Below are positions 1 through 13,016 of a DNA stretch of 64,000 nucleotides, piece after piece. The stretch spans positions 992,001 to 1,056,000 of the forward strand of contig JBCAML010000007.1 in assembly GCA_038503075.1 (NCBI GenBank), in the 5' to 3' direction. This DNA comes from Gyromitra esculenta (taxonomy: Eukaryota > Ascomycota > Pezizomycetes > Pezizales > Discinaceae). Within the stretch, counting starts at the first letter, position 1. Every line of letters begins with the position of its first letter. A program made the translations under genes and the position numbers. The notes under the pieces are model-generated. The model was not told where the DNA came from, ran no database searches, and saw nothing but the letters and a program-made list of their open reading frames with translations.

Positions 1-1
1 C

Positions 2-544
2 GATATTTTGGCATTAGGGCTGGCTGAGACCCCTTTGGGCCAGCCTGCGGAAGAGTCTTCCGTTGATGTCTCTAAGTCAACTGCATCAACCTTAAGTATC
101 GAATCTGAGACGCCTACGCCATCGGCGGCTGCGTCACCGACCGTATTACAAGCTGAAAGAACCTTCACAACTAACGTGACCCCGTCGGCGGTGATACAAC
201 CAAGAACGAGAAAACTCCAGAATCGCTGGGGTAAAACCTTCAAGAGATTTACCAAGAGCATATCTTGCTTCCATACGAGCAATAGTCCGCAGCTTCCATC
301 CCATACCCAAGAACAAACAATTCTCGGCTCTGCGAGGCCTATGGCCAATTCTGGGCTATCAGCGGAGCCATTATCTCGCCCGCAACTTAGATCATCAGGC
401 GAGATCCAGGATGTGCCTACTTCCGAAGAACCACTAATAATGGTGGCGAATGAGGTTGTTGCTCTAGTTGCGAGAATGGAGAGCCCTTTATTTCAAGTTC
501 AGTTCCGGGCGAGAACAGAGGATTTATTTCCTGAGATGGTTTAG
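2..544 (+). CDS. 3' end of a hypothetical protein (partial, runs in from the left edge)
   Basis: An open frame enters the window at its left edge and ends at a TAG at 542-544, so only about 180 C-terminal residues are visible. The first true ATG in frame is well inside, so the real start lies outside the window. The protein is low in complexity: Ser/Thr/Pro/Glu-rich for the first 60 residues, then a short basic stretch (TRKLQNRWGKTFKRFTKS), then more Ser/Pro-rich sequence. No domain is recognised. The composition suggests a disordered regulatory or cytoskeletal tail, but no function can be given. Confidence 0.5.
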   Translation, partial: DILALGLAETPLGQPAEESSVDVSKSTASTLSIESETPTPSAAASPTVLQAERTFTTNVTPSAVIQPRTRKLQNRWGKTFKRFTKSISCFHTSNSPQLPSHTQEQTILGSARPMANSGLSAEPLSRPQLRSSGEIQDVPTSEEPLIMVANEVVALVARMESPLFQVQFRARTEDLFPEMV

Positions 545-1253
545 GTTCTGTGCTTTTCAGGGCAGTTGAGGAGTTTTTAAGGAGTATGATTATTGTATTT
601 CTAGATTAGGCTGGGTTTTACGTTTTGTGGACGTTTGGGTGTATGGCGCGATAGTTTTAATGTCTTGGTTTAGTTATTACATGCATCATGGATTTGATTT
701 TATATGGGAGCGGTGCAACATATTTGAGAGATTTGACTACATAAGTGTTGGATAGTCAGGCTTTTTGTTGGGTTTGAGCGATTTCGTACCTATTAATACC
801 GCTATAATGTGAGCTATTGTAGGACCTTCATTGAATCACCCTCACATTTTAGATACTATGTGTACTGCAGGGCTAGTTTGATGGTGGTGTAGGATATATC
901 TACCTTCCGGGTGGAGTTGAGAGGAATCACCACAACGAGGGTACTAGAACTCTGTTTGTACAGTTTTATGAGAAGCGTGTAATCGATCTTGTCTCATTTG
1001 GGACGCTCGCGATTGTTTACTCCAAATGTTATCCCGACAGCGTTCCCGAGCAATTTGGAAGAAAGCAAGTCCTAGAACCCTTGGCAACATCGTATCCTTC
1101 GTGATTTATACGAATTTGTATATGTATTTAGGAAGAATAGAGATATAATACCTAGAGCTATATATGTGCATTACTTATGTGATATCCGTAGTTACCTTTT
1201 TCCTCAGCTAAGGAGAAACAGTAATCGAAGTTCCTTTCCCATTTTGATCAGAA
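545..1253. other. Intergenic, nothing recognised
   Basis: AT-rich spacer between two convergent genes. I see no tRNA, repeat or long open frame. It should contain the 3' untranslated regions of both neighbours. Confidence 0.5.
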
Positions 1254-3777
1254 TTACACCAGAAATCTGAAGCCTTTCTTAACGGTCTCGCTCGGTAGCC
1301 CTCTATTCTCTATGGTATCCGGCACAACATCTGGAACTGGAATCCCCTGGTCGAGTTTTTTGTTCAGTCTGACCAAGTGGATGCGTAATACAGTCGCTGT
1401 TAGGATGCTGATGAAGGTCATGACAGTATTTACGCTCATGGCAACGATATACCGAGGGCCAGCGGATTCTACCGACTTGTTAGTAAAGAAACCGTAGGAG
1501 TTAAGACGGATTGCGGTGGGGAAATGGGGGGAAAGACGAACTTGGATAAAGATAAGCGGACCAGATCTGGCTCGAGTTGGCAACCGCATTAATGGCTGCG
1601 ATGGCTGCTGCGCGCTTTGCTGGTGGTCTGGGAAGGATATTGGAGATCCAAGCTAGGCTGACAACATAGGACTGTTATGTCACGGTTGAAGTTAGTGGCT
1701 TTCAATTCCTAAACTTGGGAAATAGTTGGATGAAGTTTTACCGTATATATACCAGGAACCATAAGCATCATTGAAACTTCCAAAAAGTGTAAGTATTTTT
1801 TTTCCCACCCACTTGTTTGAAGGGAAGCAGTTAGCGACTTACAATATCGCGGGCCCAGGGTCGTGGTGCTAGCAGCGATGATAAACGCAACCATAGCAAC
1901 CTGCAATCTCAAAAGTCAATAAATCAATTCTATGGGGTGTGTTTTAGAAGAGTGAAGATTTACCCATAGTGGAACTGTTATATGCCAATATCTTTCACCG
2001 CTTTTATCCGCATGTAAAGCGTTTGAGAAAGCTGTAAACATGCATAGGACCTGTCGAGTGAGAAATTATGATCAAGCAGGCAACTGAGCTATTACTTACA
2101 TACGGAGGTGCGGTGAGTAGGAGCGATATAATTCGATTATAGCCTAGTGTTGCAACAACACTATGCGCGTAGTATGTCAGTAATGGGTTTGCTGGAATTG
2201 GCAGCGAGGAGCAACTTGCGTTGGGAAGAAGTTTGTCACTGAGGCTGCAGCAACCATAGTGAAAATACAAAGCATCTGCAAATGACTAGGTATCAGATGA
2301 AAGAACCCAAAAATTGACCGGTAGGGGTTGAGTTGTATGTCTCACAAGAAGATATGTTTTAACATCTCTAGTTTTCAGTCAGTAAGCGGAGCCGGAGGTC
2401 CTGTTGCTTTGCGGTGGGAACGTACTTGAATGCCAATTTCAACCCGTGCGTCAATTTCTGAGCCTCCGATCCCACCCAATCACTCTCTCCTATATCCTCT
2501 TCAAGTCTCCACATTGCCAGGTCTCGTTCTTCTTGTGTTAGCCATTTAGTGGTTGATGGAAAATCCGGAATGATGAAAAATGCAGCAAATGCTACAACAA
2601 CCTATCGATTTTTTGTTTGTTATTATTGTCTTGATTGATCTGTCTTGATTTTTCTTAGGAGCCTTACGGTAACTGAGCCCTCAAGAATGAACAACCAACG
2701 CCTTGTTTACCAATTGTTAGTTTCACGTTTACTCTGAGTTGGAGATCGCGAGGTGAAATTACCATGCTAGTATGCCTCTGACGCCATCCATACCATCCGT
2801 GATTCCGGCGGTCAGTAGACCGGAGAAGGCTCCAGAAATTAACGAGCCTGAATATAATAATGCGGTCCTAAAACCTAACTCTTTTCGAGTATACCTTTAT
2901 GAGTAGTGTCAGCTAGCTACCTATATATAACTAACCTATTGCGTCTAGGCTATAACTAACCATGAAGATAAGTAGAATAGACATCCTGGCTATTAAAAAT
3001 TGTGAGCAACAAACATGCAAGCTAACAGTTTCCGGATCGGAGATTCCTACGAAATAAGCTGCCTCAACGAATCCCAATATAAATCTTTATACCACATTAA
3101 GAAGTTAGTTCAGAAGACTTAGGATCTGGAATAGAGATGGTAGATATACCTGCAAGCTAGAAGGCCACCGAAGCTTTGGACACCTCCTGTAGCACCCGAA
3201 ATGACGCCCCACACCATCATGCACGCGGGGAGATAGAGGGATGGTCTTCCGATTTTGTCAAGATACATGTTTGAGGGGACTAATTTTTTTTTGGTCAATA
3301 TCAGAGGGGGCATAATGCAGTGCAAGTAGAAGCAGTGTCAGGGGCTACCTACTTTGCATTAAAATGTATCCGACAAACAGGATACTGACTGTTGTCTAAG
3401 AATTCAACTAAGTATTAGTCTCTCATGTTTGGCCTACACCACGGGCCGTTTTGTAAACAAACCTGGTATTGCGTGCTAGTCAAGTTCAATTCAGCCTCCA
3501 GACCAGCCAATCTTGCGGCGGCAATGTTATTCCGATCCAAGTAATTCAGAATGTACATGAGGATCAGCATGGGCATTAGTCGAAGGTCTATCTTCTTGCG
3601 CATCTTCAACTCCAGTCTCTGTCTTTCCTCAGGTGATAGATGCCGGATACCAATCGGTGGAAGTCGTTGTGGTTGAGAGCCAATAGGAACCTCATCTTCG
3701 AAAGCGGCTATTTTCCCGTCATCGGGAGCGACCATCTTTCCATCATCAGAGGGCACTGAATGCGTTGTTTCCGCCAT
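1254..3777 (-). CDS. MFS transporter, Dal5/anion:cation symporter (ACS) family
   Basis: A plasma-membrane permease of the fungal allantoate/nicotinate/pantothenate type, which co-transports small organic anions with protons. The first exon (3463-3777) ends in the family signature (KIDLRLMPMLILMYILNYLDR) and is joined through short introns to coding pieces that give the expected MFS sequence: GYILMQ-PSNMYLDKIGRPS, RFILGFVEAAYFPGCLFYLSSWY, RWLFILEGS, NFFPT-VVATLGYNRI, and a last exon from 1468 ending GFRFLV at 1254. I count about sixteen exons, all in consistent phase. One intron (2161-2219) needs a GC donor (GCAAGT). The start at 3777 gives a typical 60-residue cytoplasmic N-terminus. No lesion was seen. 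The substrate cannot be read from the sequence. Individual splice sites are hand-made calls. Confidence 0.8.
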
Positions 3778-6443
3778 GTTGAATCGGCTGAAAATTCAAT
3801 CTCAGTATCGGGTGCCAAAAGGATAGCCTATGTGGTGAAGGAAATCGCGGGGAATCAGCGCACTAATATATATATTTGATCCGCAATATAGCAGACCAGC
3901 TGTGACGTCCGACTTTCCGGGAAATCAAATCAAGGCCGGGTTAATCTTCTATCCGGGAATGCAGGGCATAAAAAAAAAGCTTCTTCCGTGATTGTAGCCG
4001 TGAGGATCATTGCCAGAGCGAGGGACTCTATAGTATTATTAAGAGTAACACCAATCCAATCCAATCAGAGCATTAGTGGACATCTGTCCGATGGTTCTCC
4101 AACACCCCACAATTTAGCCGAAGAATCGCCTCACAAATGTTCGCTATCTCCACTACGTACGCAAGCTTACTGTAGAAACGCGGAGTTCCGGCTTTCGGGT
4201 TATAAGGTAGAGTACTGTAGAAGTGTAGTTGAGGTCACCAATACAGATTCTCCTAGTAGGTACCGAGCAATATACGCTTTCGGATTAGGAAGGCGGGTAA
4301 TGTTCCTGATAGGGAAAGCGGCCGGGGAAGTACTCCCCGGTTCCGCTGCGCAGAAAGCTGTGCAGAAAGGGAATGAACAGCAACCAGGTCCCCTTGGGGA
4401 TAAACAAGGTTTGGTAAACTACGTTTGCAATTCGGGTAGAGAGGTTGAAAAGTGGTAGGGAGCATGGTAGTGTGCCGTCCTCGCATTCCCATAGAAATTA
4501 TGTAGTGCTAGGGGTAGCCGTCAGGTGCCGTAGTGAAGAGAAGTCTATCCCGGGTATACCCAGTGATAGTTTTTGGTATAAGCTTGGATGATTGATTGGT
4601 AAGAGACTGATTTTCGGCTTGGGAGGGGCCATTGAGTTCCCTCTGACGTGGGATAAAACCCATTACTCTCACTTCTGGCTCTTGGGGGTTTCCGCTACAC
4701 ACACTTATAATTTATTGCATTGATCTAATAAACACTCTCCTCTACCAAAAACTGTTCGATAAGACGTTGTGCTTCCTTGGTATCTTGGATTAACCGTTTT
4801 CGTATTTTAGCTGGCTGCGCCATTTAAGCATATATATAAGGGAGAAGCCCTTCCCACAAGTCTTATCTACATAGCATCTATAAAATACTAGGTTTGCCCT
4901 TTCCTGTTCCTTCCTGACTACCTCTATCCCATTTCGCGATTCCATCATAAACACTCACTCGATATTTTTCATTCGGGCTAAACCCAACTTCCAACACTAT
5001 GATGGACCCGCACCTACACTCACAAAGCCAAACAAAATACAAAAAAAACAAGAAGCGATAACAGAACGAACGGTCGCTTAACCCGATCCAGGAATACTGT
5101 GCAGCGAAATGCTACGTTATCCACCAGATTACTTATGGTTCAAGGGCGAAGTTGGGGGGTAGAATTGACCATGTTTGAAAAGGTGGGGTGGTTTTATGTG
5201 AAAGGCAACAAAAGTAAGAAGGAGTTAGGGAGAGAGTGTATTAAAACGAGTGAGACGGTGAAAAGTAAGGAGGCACGAAATGTGGTTTATGGTTAGGAGT
5301 ATCACGTGTTTACCTCTTTGGGAAGAGAAAGAGGCCGCCCAGCACTGCAGAAATGTAAGCTAAAGTATGTAAGGTTTTGGCAGAATGTTGTTTTGTATTT
5401 TTGTGTTTAGGGGTATTATAACCTACGGGTTGAATGTGTTGTACATACCTATGGAATAAATAAACAAATAACCTATCGCAGGTTGATCGCAGGTTTTCCT
5501 TTCTTTCCGACAGCCGACCACCGATTATGGGGATACGGGTGTGATGTGGGGTTTGTGCTACTTGATATTAACGAGCCGGTATTCGCTAGGCTTGGGGTTA
5601 AATTAATGTGGGGTACATGGGGTAGTTACTGGGGGGTCCGTTGCGGGATGCGGATCGCGCAGGCCGAATGCCTACTCTAGGATTCGATTTCCCATCTTGC
5701 CATCTAGGGTTCGAGGGTACGCTCAGGATTTAGGTATACTTATGTAGTAATTACGTCTGGACAGCACCATCGATGTAGGTCCTATCGAGGAATCTCGGTC
5801 GTGTCCGAGAAATTCTACCGGTTCAGAGTTAACGAATCGATAAATGTTTCGGAAAAACTCCGGTAACATATTCTACCTAGCTGTAATTTAGTACTCGGAG
5901 TTTTTCGTCGCTGATTGTAACATACTTATGTCAGCCCTTCCGAGTTTGGAATGCGTGTATACGGCTCAGCTGGAGACTTATTCACTGATTGATCGATCGG
6001 TTCTGATTTCCGTCTAATAAATGCATCGGAAGAACAGCCCGATATAAGCTAAAGTTTGGCTAAGTACGTTAGGTAAGGCCTAACTAACAACCTGCTAATC
6101 CTTCGCCGAATTCTTGAGTATATTATCCTGTCTATGAAAGTTGGCCGCAATCACATTGTTTCGTGGCAACCTGACGTAGTCTTAGATTGGAGGCGACATC
6201 ATATGATTTGAATTTAAGAGTACGAAGTTCAAATACAACTTAATATTGCCATTTGATGAGAGATATTTAGCAAAAGGTATTGATAACTAGCTACATGAAA
6301 ATTTATAAGACACCTAAATATCCTAATCGTTCATCCGTTAGATATGCCCTGTAAATACTCATATGACACCATTCCCTTTCCCACCCCTTCTCCATCCATC
6401 CAGCCAAATTTATCATCCATTCATAGACTCGTTAAAAACACCA
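3778..6443. other. Intergenic region, no supported gene
   Basis: A 2.7 kb spacer between the permease start and the ATPase 3' end. It must hold the permease promoter at its left end. Several short open frames exist on both strands, but none shows a domain, consistent splicing or coding-like composition. The 4.8-5.1 kb stretch is pyrimidine-rich on the plus strand (CCTGTTCCTTCCTGACTACC), like a fungal promoter, but no convincing gene follows it. Confidence 0.4.
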
Positions 6444-9400
6444 TCAGTTCTTTCCTTGATCCTCAACAATTGTTCCACTCCTACTAGTCCTTCCACTAGT
6501 ACTTCCACTCTCCAAACCCTCCTCCAAATCAGCCTGCACACGATTCAAGAACTTCGCACTACCAAGACCCTTCCAGCGTTTAATGCCTTTCCAGCTCTCA
6601 ACAAGGGCGAGATATGTGGCCGAGCATCCGATGACAACTCCCCACTCCCAAGTGATGGCCATATGCTTGAAGACAACGGTGTTGAAGACCGGGATGTAGA
6701 TGACCGGGAAAGTGATGATAAAGCCGGCAAACACAGCCCAGAAGAGGAATTGATTATACCACAACGTGTGGAAAATACTGAACGGCCCACGATGACGAGC
6801 AGGATCCAGATTGAAGAGGGAGCGGCTGAAGTGCTTCACCTCCCAAGCCGTTAACAAGAGTAAGAAAGACAAAACAGCAAATACCGTGGCGCGAGCCTTG
6901 AAAACATCGGTACAAGTGTCGTTGAAGCCGTTATTACAGTCCCTGCCGAGGTTACCGTTACCATACCCGTAGACGACGATCACGAAGGAAATGAGGCAGA
7001 GCGAGCCCATGAAGACTCCGTAGATCATTTTATCAATGATAACTTCCCAAGTGAAAACACCAGTTCTGAGGTCATGCGGTGGACGTGTCATAATATCAGG
7101 TTGTGCTTCTTCGAGTCCCAGACCAAGGGCGAGGAAAGAACTGGTGATCATGTTGACCCAGAGAATCTCGAGAGGACTGAGGGGAAAGACTGAAATACCC
7201 TCGCCATCGGCAAATGCGAGACCGATGAGGAGAAGGATGACCTGGGATATGTTGGAGATGAGAAGATGCATAATAAACTATTATTTCGATGTTAGTTAAG
7301 AAATGGAGGAAAAGCAACAATGGGATATAACCTTCTGAATATTGTCGAACAGCCTTCTGCCTTCCTCAACAGCACGAACAATACTCGCAAAGTTATCATC
7401 AGTCAACACAAGATCGCTGGCGTCCTTCGCAACATCACTACCGCTAAGGCCCATAGCAATACCGACATCTGCCCTCTTGAGAGCTGGAGAATCATTGACA
7501 CCGTCACCAGTCATGACACAGAAGGCACCGCGTCTGTGTAGCGCCTCCACCATTCTGACCTTAGTCGAGGGGGCGCAACGAGCAATAACCAATGGTAATG
7601 CCTCCAATACATCGATTTCGTCATTGGTCATAGAATCGAACTGCGACGCTGTCATAACTATGGTATGGGCTTGTGCAGAAGGAATAGCGGGGGATAATAT
7701 TCCGACCTCGTGAGCAATGGCGGTGGCAGTTCTGATATGATCTCCGGTCAACATATGAACCTTAACACCAGCGATCTTGCATTTGCGAACGGCCTCGAAC
7801 GTCTCCACGCGGGGTGGATCGTAAAGCCCAACAAGACCCAGGAAGTTCATTCCAGTTTCCACAGCAGCACGGTTATCGATATCGCCCTTTTCTTCTGAGA
7901 TGAGGGTCTTATGCGCTGCACAGAGGACACGGAGTCCTTCACCAGCGAGACGCTCAACCATGTTCATAATCTCAGCCTTCTCGGATTCCGGGAGATTCAA
8001 GGTGGGAATGACAACTTCGCCGGCACCCTTCATGAATGCTTCAACGGTGTTGCTGCGATTGTTTTTATAGATGACACTCATGCGCTTAACAGTAGAGTCA
8101 AAGGGGTGCTCAGCAAGCTGCTCCCAGTTGCCACTAGCGATGAGTGTGGGTTTTCCGTGATTGAAGCGCATGGCAAGAACTTGCAGTGAGATCTCGGTTG
8201 GTTCGCCATCAGCAGACCAATTGCCGACAGGTTTCTCAGAAGAAATCGATGTATCGTCATTTTGACGGATGACCGAAAGGTTGCAAAGTGCGATGGCGTC
8301 AAGAAATTTCTCTAGGGTAGGTACTTTCGCAACTAGAGAACCATCAACAACAGTGTCTCCGACAGTGACATTACCGTTCGTAGGGTCGAATGGGGCAGAT
8401 GCATCGTTAATGGTCAGCATGCCATCGAGTCCAGGGATATAAGCTTTGCGGGCAATCATTTTTCCCTGGGTAAGGGTTCCCGTTTTGTCCGAGCAGATAT
8501 TTGTGACACCGCCTACAGCCTCGAGAGCTTGCATCTTGCGGACAATAACGTGACCCTTTGCCATCGTTTTAGTTCCTACTGCCATTGTAATGGTAAGGAC
8601 AGCAATGAGTGATTCTGGGATGACGGCGACAGCGACACAGATACCGTAGATGAGGACCTCGTCGCTGATTTTCCACTACACGTGTACCAGATTAGTTTCA
8701 ACACATAAATTGTAGGTGGTACAGGTTAAAGTTTTACTTTATTTGCAGAGAAGACAATGATAGCTAACAGAATGGCGAAGCCAAACAGCACAAGGGCAAA
8801 TTTGCTCAACTTGATCTGAAGCGGTGTCCCGACCAGGCCAAGGATGCTTTTCCCAGAACGCTTGAATTTCCCCAAAGATCTTCCGAAGAAGCCCTTACCG
8901 GCATCCTCGTCATGCTTTCCTCTGAGCAACTCGGCGATTTTACCAACCTCCGAATTCATGCCAGTAGCGACAGCAATACCAACCGCACGCCCCTTGGAAA
9001 CAGTGGAAGAGGCATATGCCATATTGGTTCGATCGCCCAATGGGAAATCCGCATGGGGAAGGGTTAATAGCGGAGTCTTGGCAACCGGCAAACTTTCTCC
9101 AGTAAGTAAAGCTTCGTTCGTCTCGAAATTCATGCCTTCAAAGAGTCTAAGATCGGCAGGCACAACATCACCGACAACAACACGAACAATGTCACCGGGG
9201 ACAATTTCTTCGGCCTTGACCTTTTCGATACGGCCGTTGTTGCGGATGACACTTGCGATGGGAGCTGAGAGGGATTGGAGAGATTGCATGGTTTTTTCTG
9301 CACGCCAGTCTTGAACGAAACCAATGACAATGTTGAGGAGGATGACCGCAGTGATGACGGAGCCCTCAATGAAGTCAAACATTCCATAGGATGCAGCCAT

Positions 9401-10717
9401 TGCGATCAGCAAAACCTACATGGTGATGGGCGAGCTGTTAGCAAAGGTGGTGTCCAGAGTGCAGATTTTCCTAGGTTTCAAGAACGTAGTTTGGGCGAGA
9501 TGAACTCGAGCGAAGAGAGCATACTCTCAACATTCGAATTCATCTCTATGCGATAAAATGTGAAAAGAGCGAACAAGTGACTTGAGTTTGGATTTTAGGT
9601 CCTCTCCCTAATAGTGCTAGGGATAAAAAAAACGATTGATAGTACACTGCTTGATATGAGGTAATACCCTCAATGCCTCTGGTAGTTGTCCCTTGCATCC
9701 TCAGGAGCAAAGATGAAAATAGAAATTGGACAAATAGACCGGCTCGGGGGTAGACCTCTGCGGCTAAGACAAAAAGTAGTACAAAAAACACTTTGCTCCT
9801 TTCACGACTCCACTCGAAGGCTGATGAAATTATTCGCCCCTTTGACAAGACTGAAAAGCTGCTTGGTTGTGGAGGATAGAGGAGGGAAGGGTTTTGGGAA
9901 TTCGGATTAGTCTCTTCTCCGAGGGGGGCAGATACAGGATGGGGAAAGTAGGATGATTTCTGCAACGGCAAGATCCGATAGAAATGGCGTAACAGGTCTC
10001 ATCCGCAAAGGGTAATAGGGAAATTTAGGGAAAATGCTTGAAAAAGCAGGGGATCAAACGAAAGTTATTTAAGCGAAAAATTCAGAGTTTACGTACCAAC
10101 GTCAAGCTGTTTGAAACTTGTCTAAGAAGCACACTCCACCAAGTAACGCCCTTGTCACCCGTGAGCTTGTTTGGTCCATCTCTTGCAAGCCTTTCCTTTG
10201 ATTCCTGGGTGGTTAATCCTGCCTTTAGATCAACTTTAAGAAGCGAGGAGACCGCCTCGGGAGTTGCTGCATGTGGAGCAGCTGCATCAAAAGAGCCGAC
10301 TGTAGAATTGGCAGTGATTGTATTGACAGCAGTCGTAGAGCTCTGTCCGCTGGGTGTTTCGTATATCGGGCTAGACGCAGCTGTGGCGTGGAACGTCTTC
10401 CCAGAGAAGCCATAGTCATAAACTCGACTCCCCGAATGTCCGCCATGAGCAGTGGGTGTGATATGGTGGTCTTCAACATCATTCCGGATAGTCACGTTGG
10501 AGACATTTGAAGAGACCTTGCTGTTCGGGTCAGAACGAGAATCTGGCTGGTTTGAAGGGACGCCTCCTGCCGAGTTACCGACAGGAGGCGAAAGTATAGG
10601 TGGGGGGTCATCGTTACAGCCTTCCTCCGTGACAGAAGAATGGTTGACGCCAGAGCTGTGCTGGAGGGTGGAAGGGGCGACGGAGAGGGAGGCGGAAAGG
10701 GAAGTGGGGTTGACCAT
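6444..10717 (-). CDS. ENA-type P-type ATPase (Na+/K+ efflux, type IID)
   Basis: A P-type ATPase that exports Na+ or K+ across the plasma membrane under salt or alkaline stress. Four exons were placed by hand: 10097-10717, 8738-9415, 7332-8675 and 6444-7277. All are in phase and give 1158 residues. Motifs in order: a Ser-rich extension of about 100 residues; the cation-ATPase N-domain (KERLARDGPNKLTG); the actuator loop TGES (EALLTGES); VIPESLIAVLTITMAVG in TM4; the phosphorylation site CSDKTGTLTQGKM; MLTGD; and the hinge TGDGVNDSPALKRADVGIAMG. The C-terminus has the remaining membrane spans and a short Ser-rich tail. TM4 and the GKM after the phosphorylation site fit the ENA group better than SERCA or PMR1. 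The first intron (9416-10096) is 681 bases, far longer than the others here. No disabling change was seen. Family ENA genes are usually salt- and pH-induced; this was not read from the promoter. Confidence 0.9.
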
Positions 10718-12843
10718 TCAATAGAGTCTACGATAAATAAAGATTTTTGGGTTTGAGTGTGGGGAGAAGTTTTGTTGGATAAAAAGGGATGGGAAAGGGA
10801 TGAAGGTGCTTGGAAGAAAAGCAGAACCGCGGAAGTAGTGAAGAGGAAGGAGGGGTGAAAGAGGAGCACGAGGAGGGTTTATATCTGCGAGCTCCTGCTC
10901 TCACAAGCTACATATGATAGACACATGCAGGCAAGCGGTAGGGTTTGTAGAGCATTCCATTCTCGCCTGCATGGCAATTGGTTGGTGTCTTCTTATCTAG
11001 TGCGTCAAGCAATCAGAGCTCGCCCAAGCACTGTGCCAACCTCCACCAACAGGAAGGAAAGACCCTGGACGGCAAGGTCGGCTCAACATAATCAACATCC
11101 ATCCGAACATGCATCACAGCATATGCGCACGTATGTAATGTATCAAGAATTTCTCTGACGGGGAAAAGAGAGAAAGAAGGCTCTCCCTTTCAAAGAATTG
11201 CTGATTACCTTCCTTCCTTCCTTCCTTCCTTCCTTCCTTCCTTGTTCACTTTCCTACGTACGTTTGTTCTTGCTGCTCGCAAAAGAATACTTTCTCCATG
11301 TGAGGCAGCGAATCACAAATGAGGCATCTCAGATCTGTCCATCTGCCATCTCTCATCTGTCATCTGGTCCGTTTGCCTCCAATCACCAGCCACTTGGCGT
11401 GCCACTCGCCACGCATCTCGCGGCGTGCGCACAGGTACGCGGAATGGGCAGCAAAGTACCCGCAGCTGTCTAGCGTCTTGGGGCAGGGCATCCAATCCCT
11501 CTTACCAGAAACATTAGTTGATTCTGTCTTGGCAGCTGGTCGCCACAGGTGTGCGACGTGTTCACACCGCCCCCCGCCCCGCTGAGCCTCCCCTATGACG
11601 CACTAAGCTCGTACCCAGCCAACCAGCAACTTCGACCAAACGGATAAACACCATCCCTGTCACAAACAACGGGTCGCGTGATCCGGCTAGAACCATAGAT
11701 CGGTTTCCCCAACCCGTAGATCCCGACGAAGGAGCTTGCAAGTTGCTCTGGCCGAATACACCCGACTCGCAGCTTTAAGCTGCCGACCTTGTTGGGATTA
11801 AAGCTGTTGAAACCTCCTTGACAGAACGACGATCCTTCGCGAAGATCCAGGAACAGAAAAATCGTGGCTCCTGTGGCTTCCTTGCAAACTCAACTTGCGT
11901 ATCGCTAATCATAGTAATCTGGAGTCAGGCAATTCAGATGAGTTGGTGACGACGATAAAGCAAGGCTGTATGCAGCGGAGGAGGGTCCGCCCTGAAAGTT
12001 AAACCTAAGGAGCTTAGGGATATGGTGCTGACGTTGCGATTATCGCTCAGATATCTAGAGAACTCGACGTCCGAGTTGCGATTCGCACTCCTTCCCCTCC
12101 TTGGCTTGCTGCTGGGTCGATAAAGTACAGTTGCAGCCGGATCGAGGAACAAACATAATCATTTTCACCACGCAGCTTAAATAAGCCTAAACAAGTTAGC
12201 TTCCCTTAGCAGTCGTTTGCCCGAGCGAATAGCGACGTTTGTCAATTGCTGATGCATTGTTCGCAATTTCGTAATAACTTACAGAAGAAAAATCAGCTGA
12301 AACTGCATATGTTTCAATTCGGTTCACCGCTTTGCGCTTTATTTGCACGAGCTCGCCAGAATTTTATACCGTGGGTAGGTAGAATCTAAATTATTAGCAT
12401 GCCGTCAACTGCTGGCTTTGCCGGAGTTGAGGTCAACCGAGAAACCTCTCCACATCCACAATGCAGGAGATCGATTTATGCCGCTAAAATGAGGTCGAAG
12501 TCCAGTACAAGAAACTGTTTATCTTTTCGTGTCCTAATTGGTGCTTAAATAGCTCGATTTTCTTCGATAGAGAGTGCTTCATTTAAGCGGCCTAATTTCA
12601 CAACGTGGGAAGTGGAATACCAGTTCCCACAGGCCCGGAGCGCACGATGGATCTTGACTCTTAGTATCGTCGAATTCTAGCGAACTACATAACGGAAGTC
12701 GGAAAAAAAAAACTCGTATATACGTAGTTGGCCACTAGGACGTTTGACGAAGAGCGGCTACCGCAATTGACCGGCTGGAGAAGTCCCGAGAATCACGATT
12801 TATCACTCGATCGTTATACATATATCTATTTTCTTCACCTATA
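10718..12843. other. Upstream region of the ATPase and gene-free spacer
   Basis: The first 150 bases upstream of the ATPase start are pyrimidine-rich on the coding strand, as in strongly expressed fungal genes. The rest contains a TTCC microsatellite and short random open frames. No other gene is supported. Confidence 0.4.
11208..11243. repeat. (CTTC)9 microsatellite
   Basis: A perfect tetranucleotide array of about nine CTTC units in the region upstream of the ENA ATPase gene. Confidence 0.95.
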
Positions 12844-13016
12844 CAGTCGCACCTTGTTATAAGGGACGTGCATAGTCTGTGGGAATTCGTTCGTTATAGC
12901 AAATTTTTCCTTAAAGCAGATTTTGGGTGGTGCTAGGAACTTAAAGTTGCACCTTACTTCCCTCCGTTATTGCAAATTTCCATTATATCGAGGTTCCTTA
13001 TATCAAGGTCCGACTG
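12844..13016. mobile_element. Pogo/Tc1-mariner-like MITE (173 bases)
   Basis: The left end reads CAGTCGCACCTTG then TATAAGG; the reverse complement of the right end reads CAGTCGGACCTTG then TATAAGG. The ends match over about 28 positions with few mismatches. Both are flanked by TA (12842-12843 and 13017-13018), the target duplication of Tc1/mariner/pogo transposons. The interior has no coding capacity, so this is a non-autonomous derivative. The two inner halves also resemble each other (GTTATAGCAAATTTTTCC and GTTATTGCAAATTTCC). Confidence 0.8.

Noticed and set aside
3988..4458. 156-residue plus-strand frame upstream of the permease
   Set aside because: No domain, no good start context and a composition like random translation; overlapped by equally long frames on the other strand.
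9546..9971. 141-residue minus-strand frame inside the ATPase intron
   Set aside because: Hydrophobic low-complexity sequence with no family; the flanking exons join perfectly without it.
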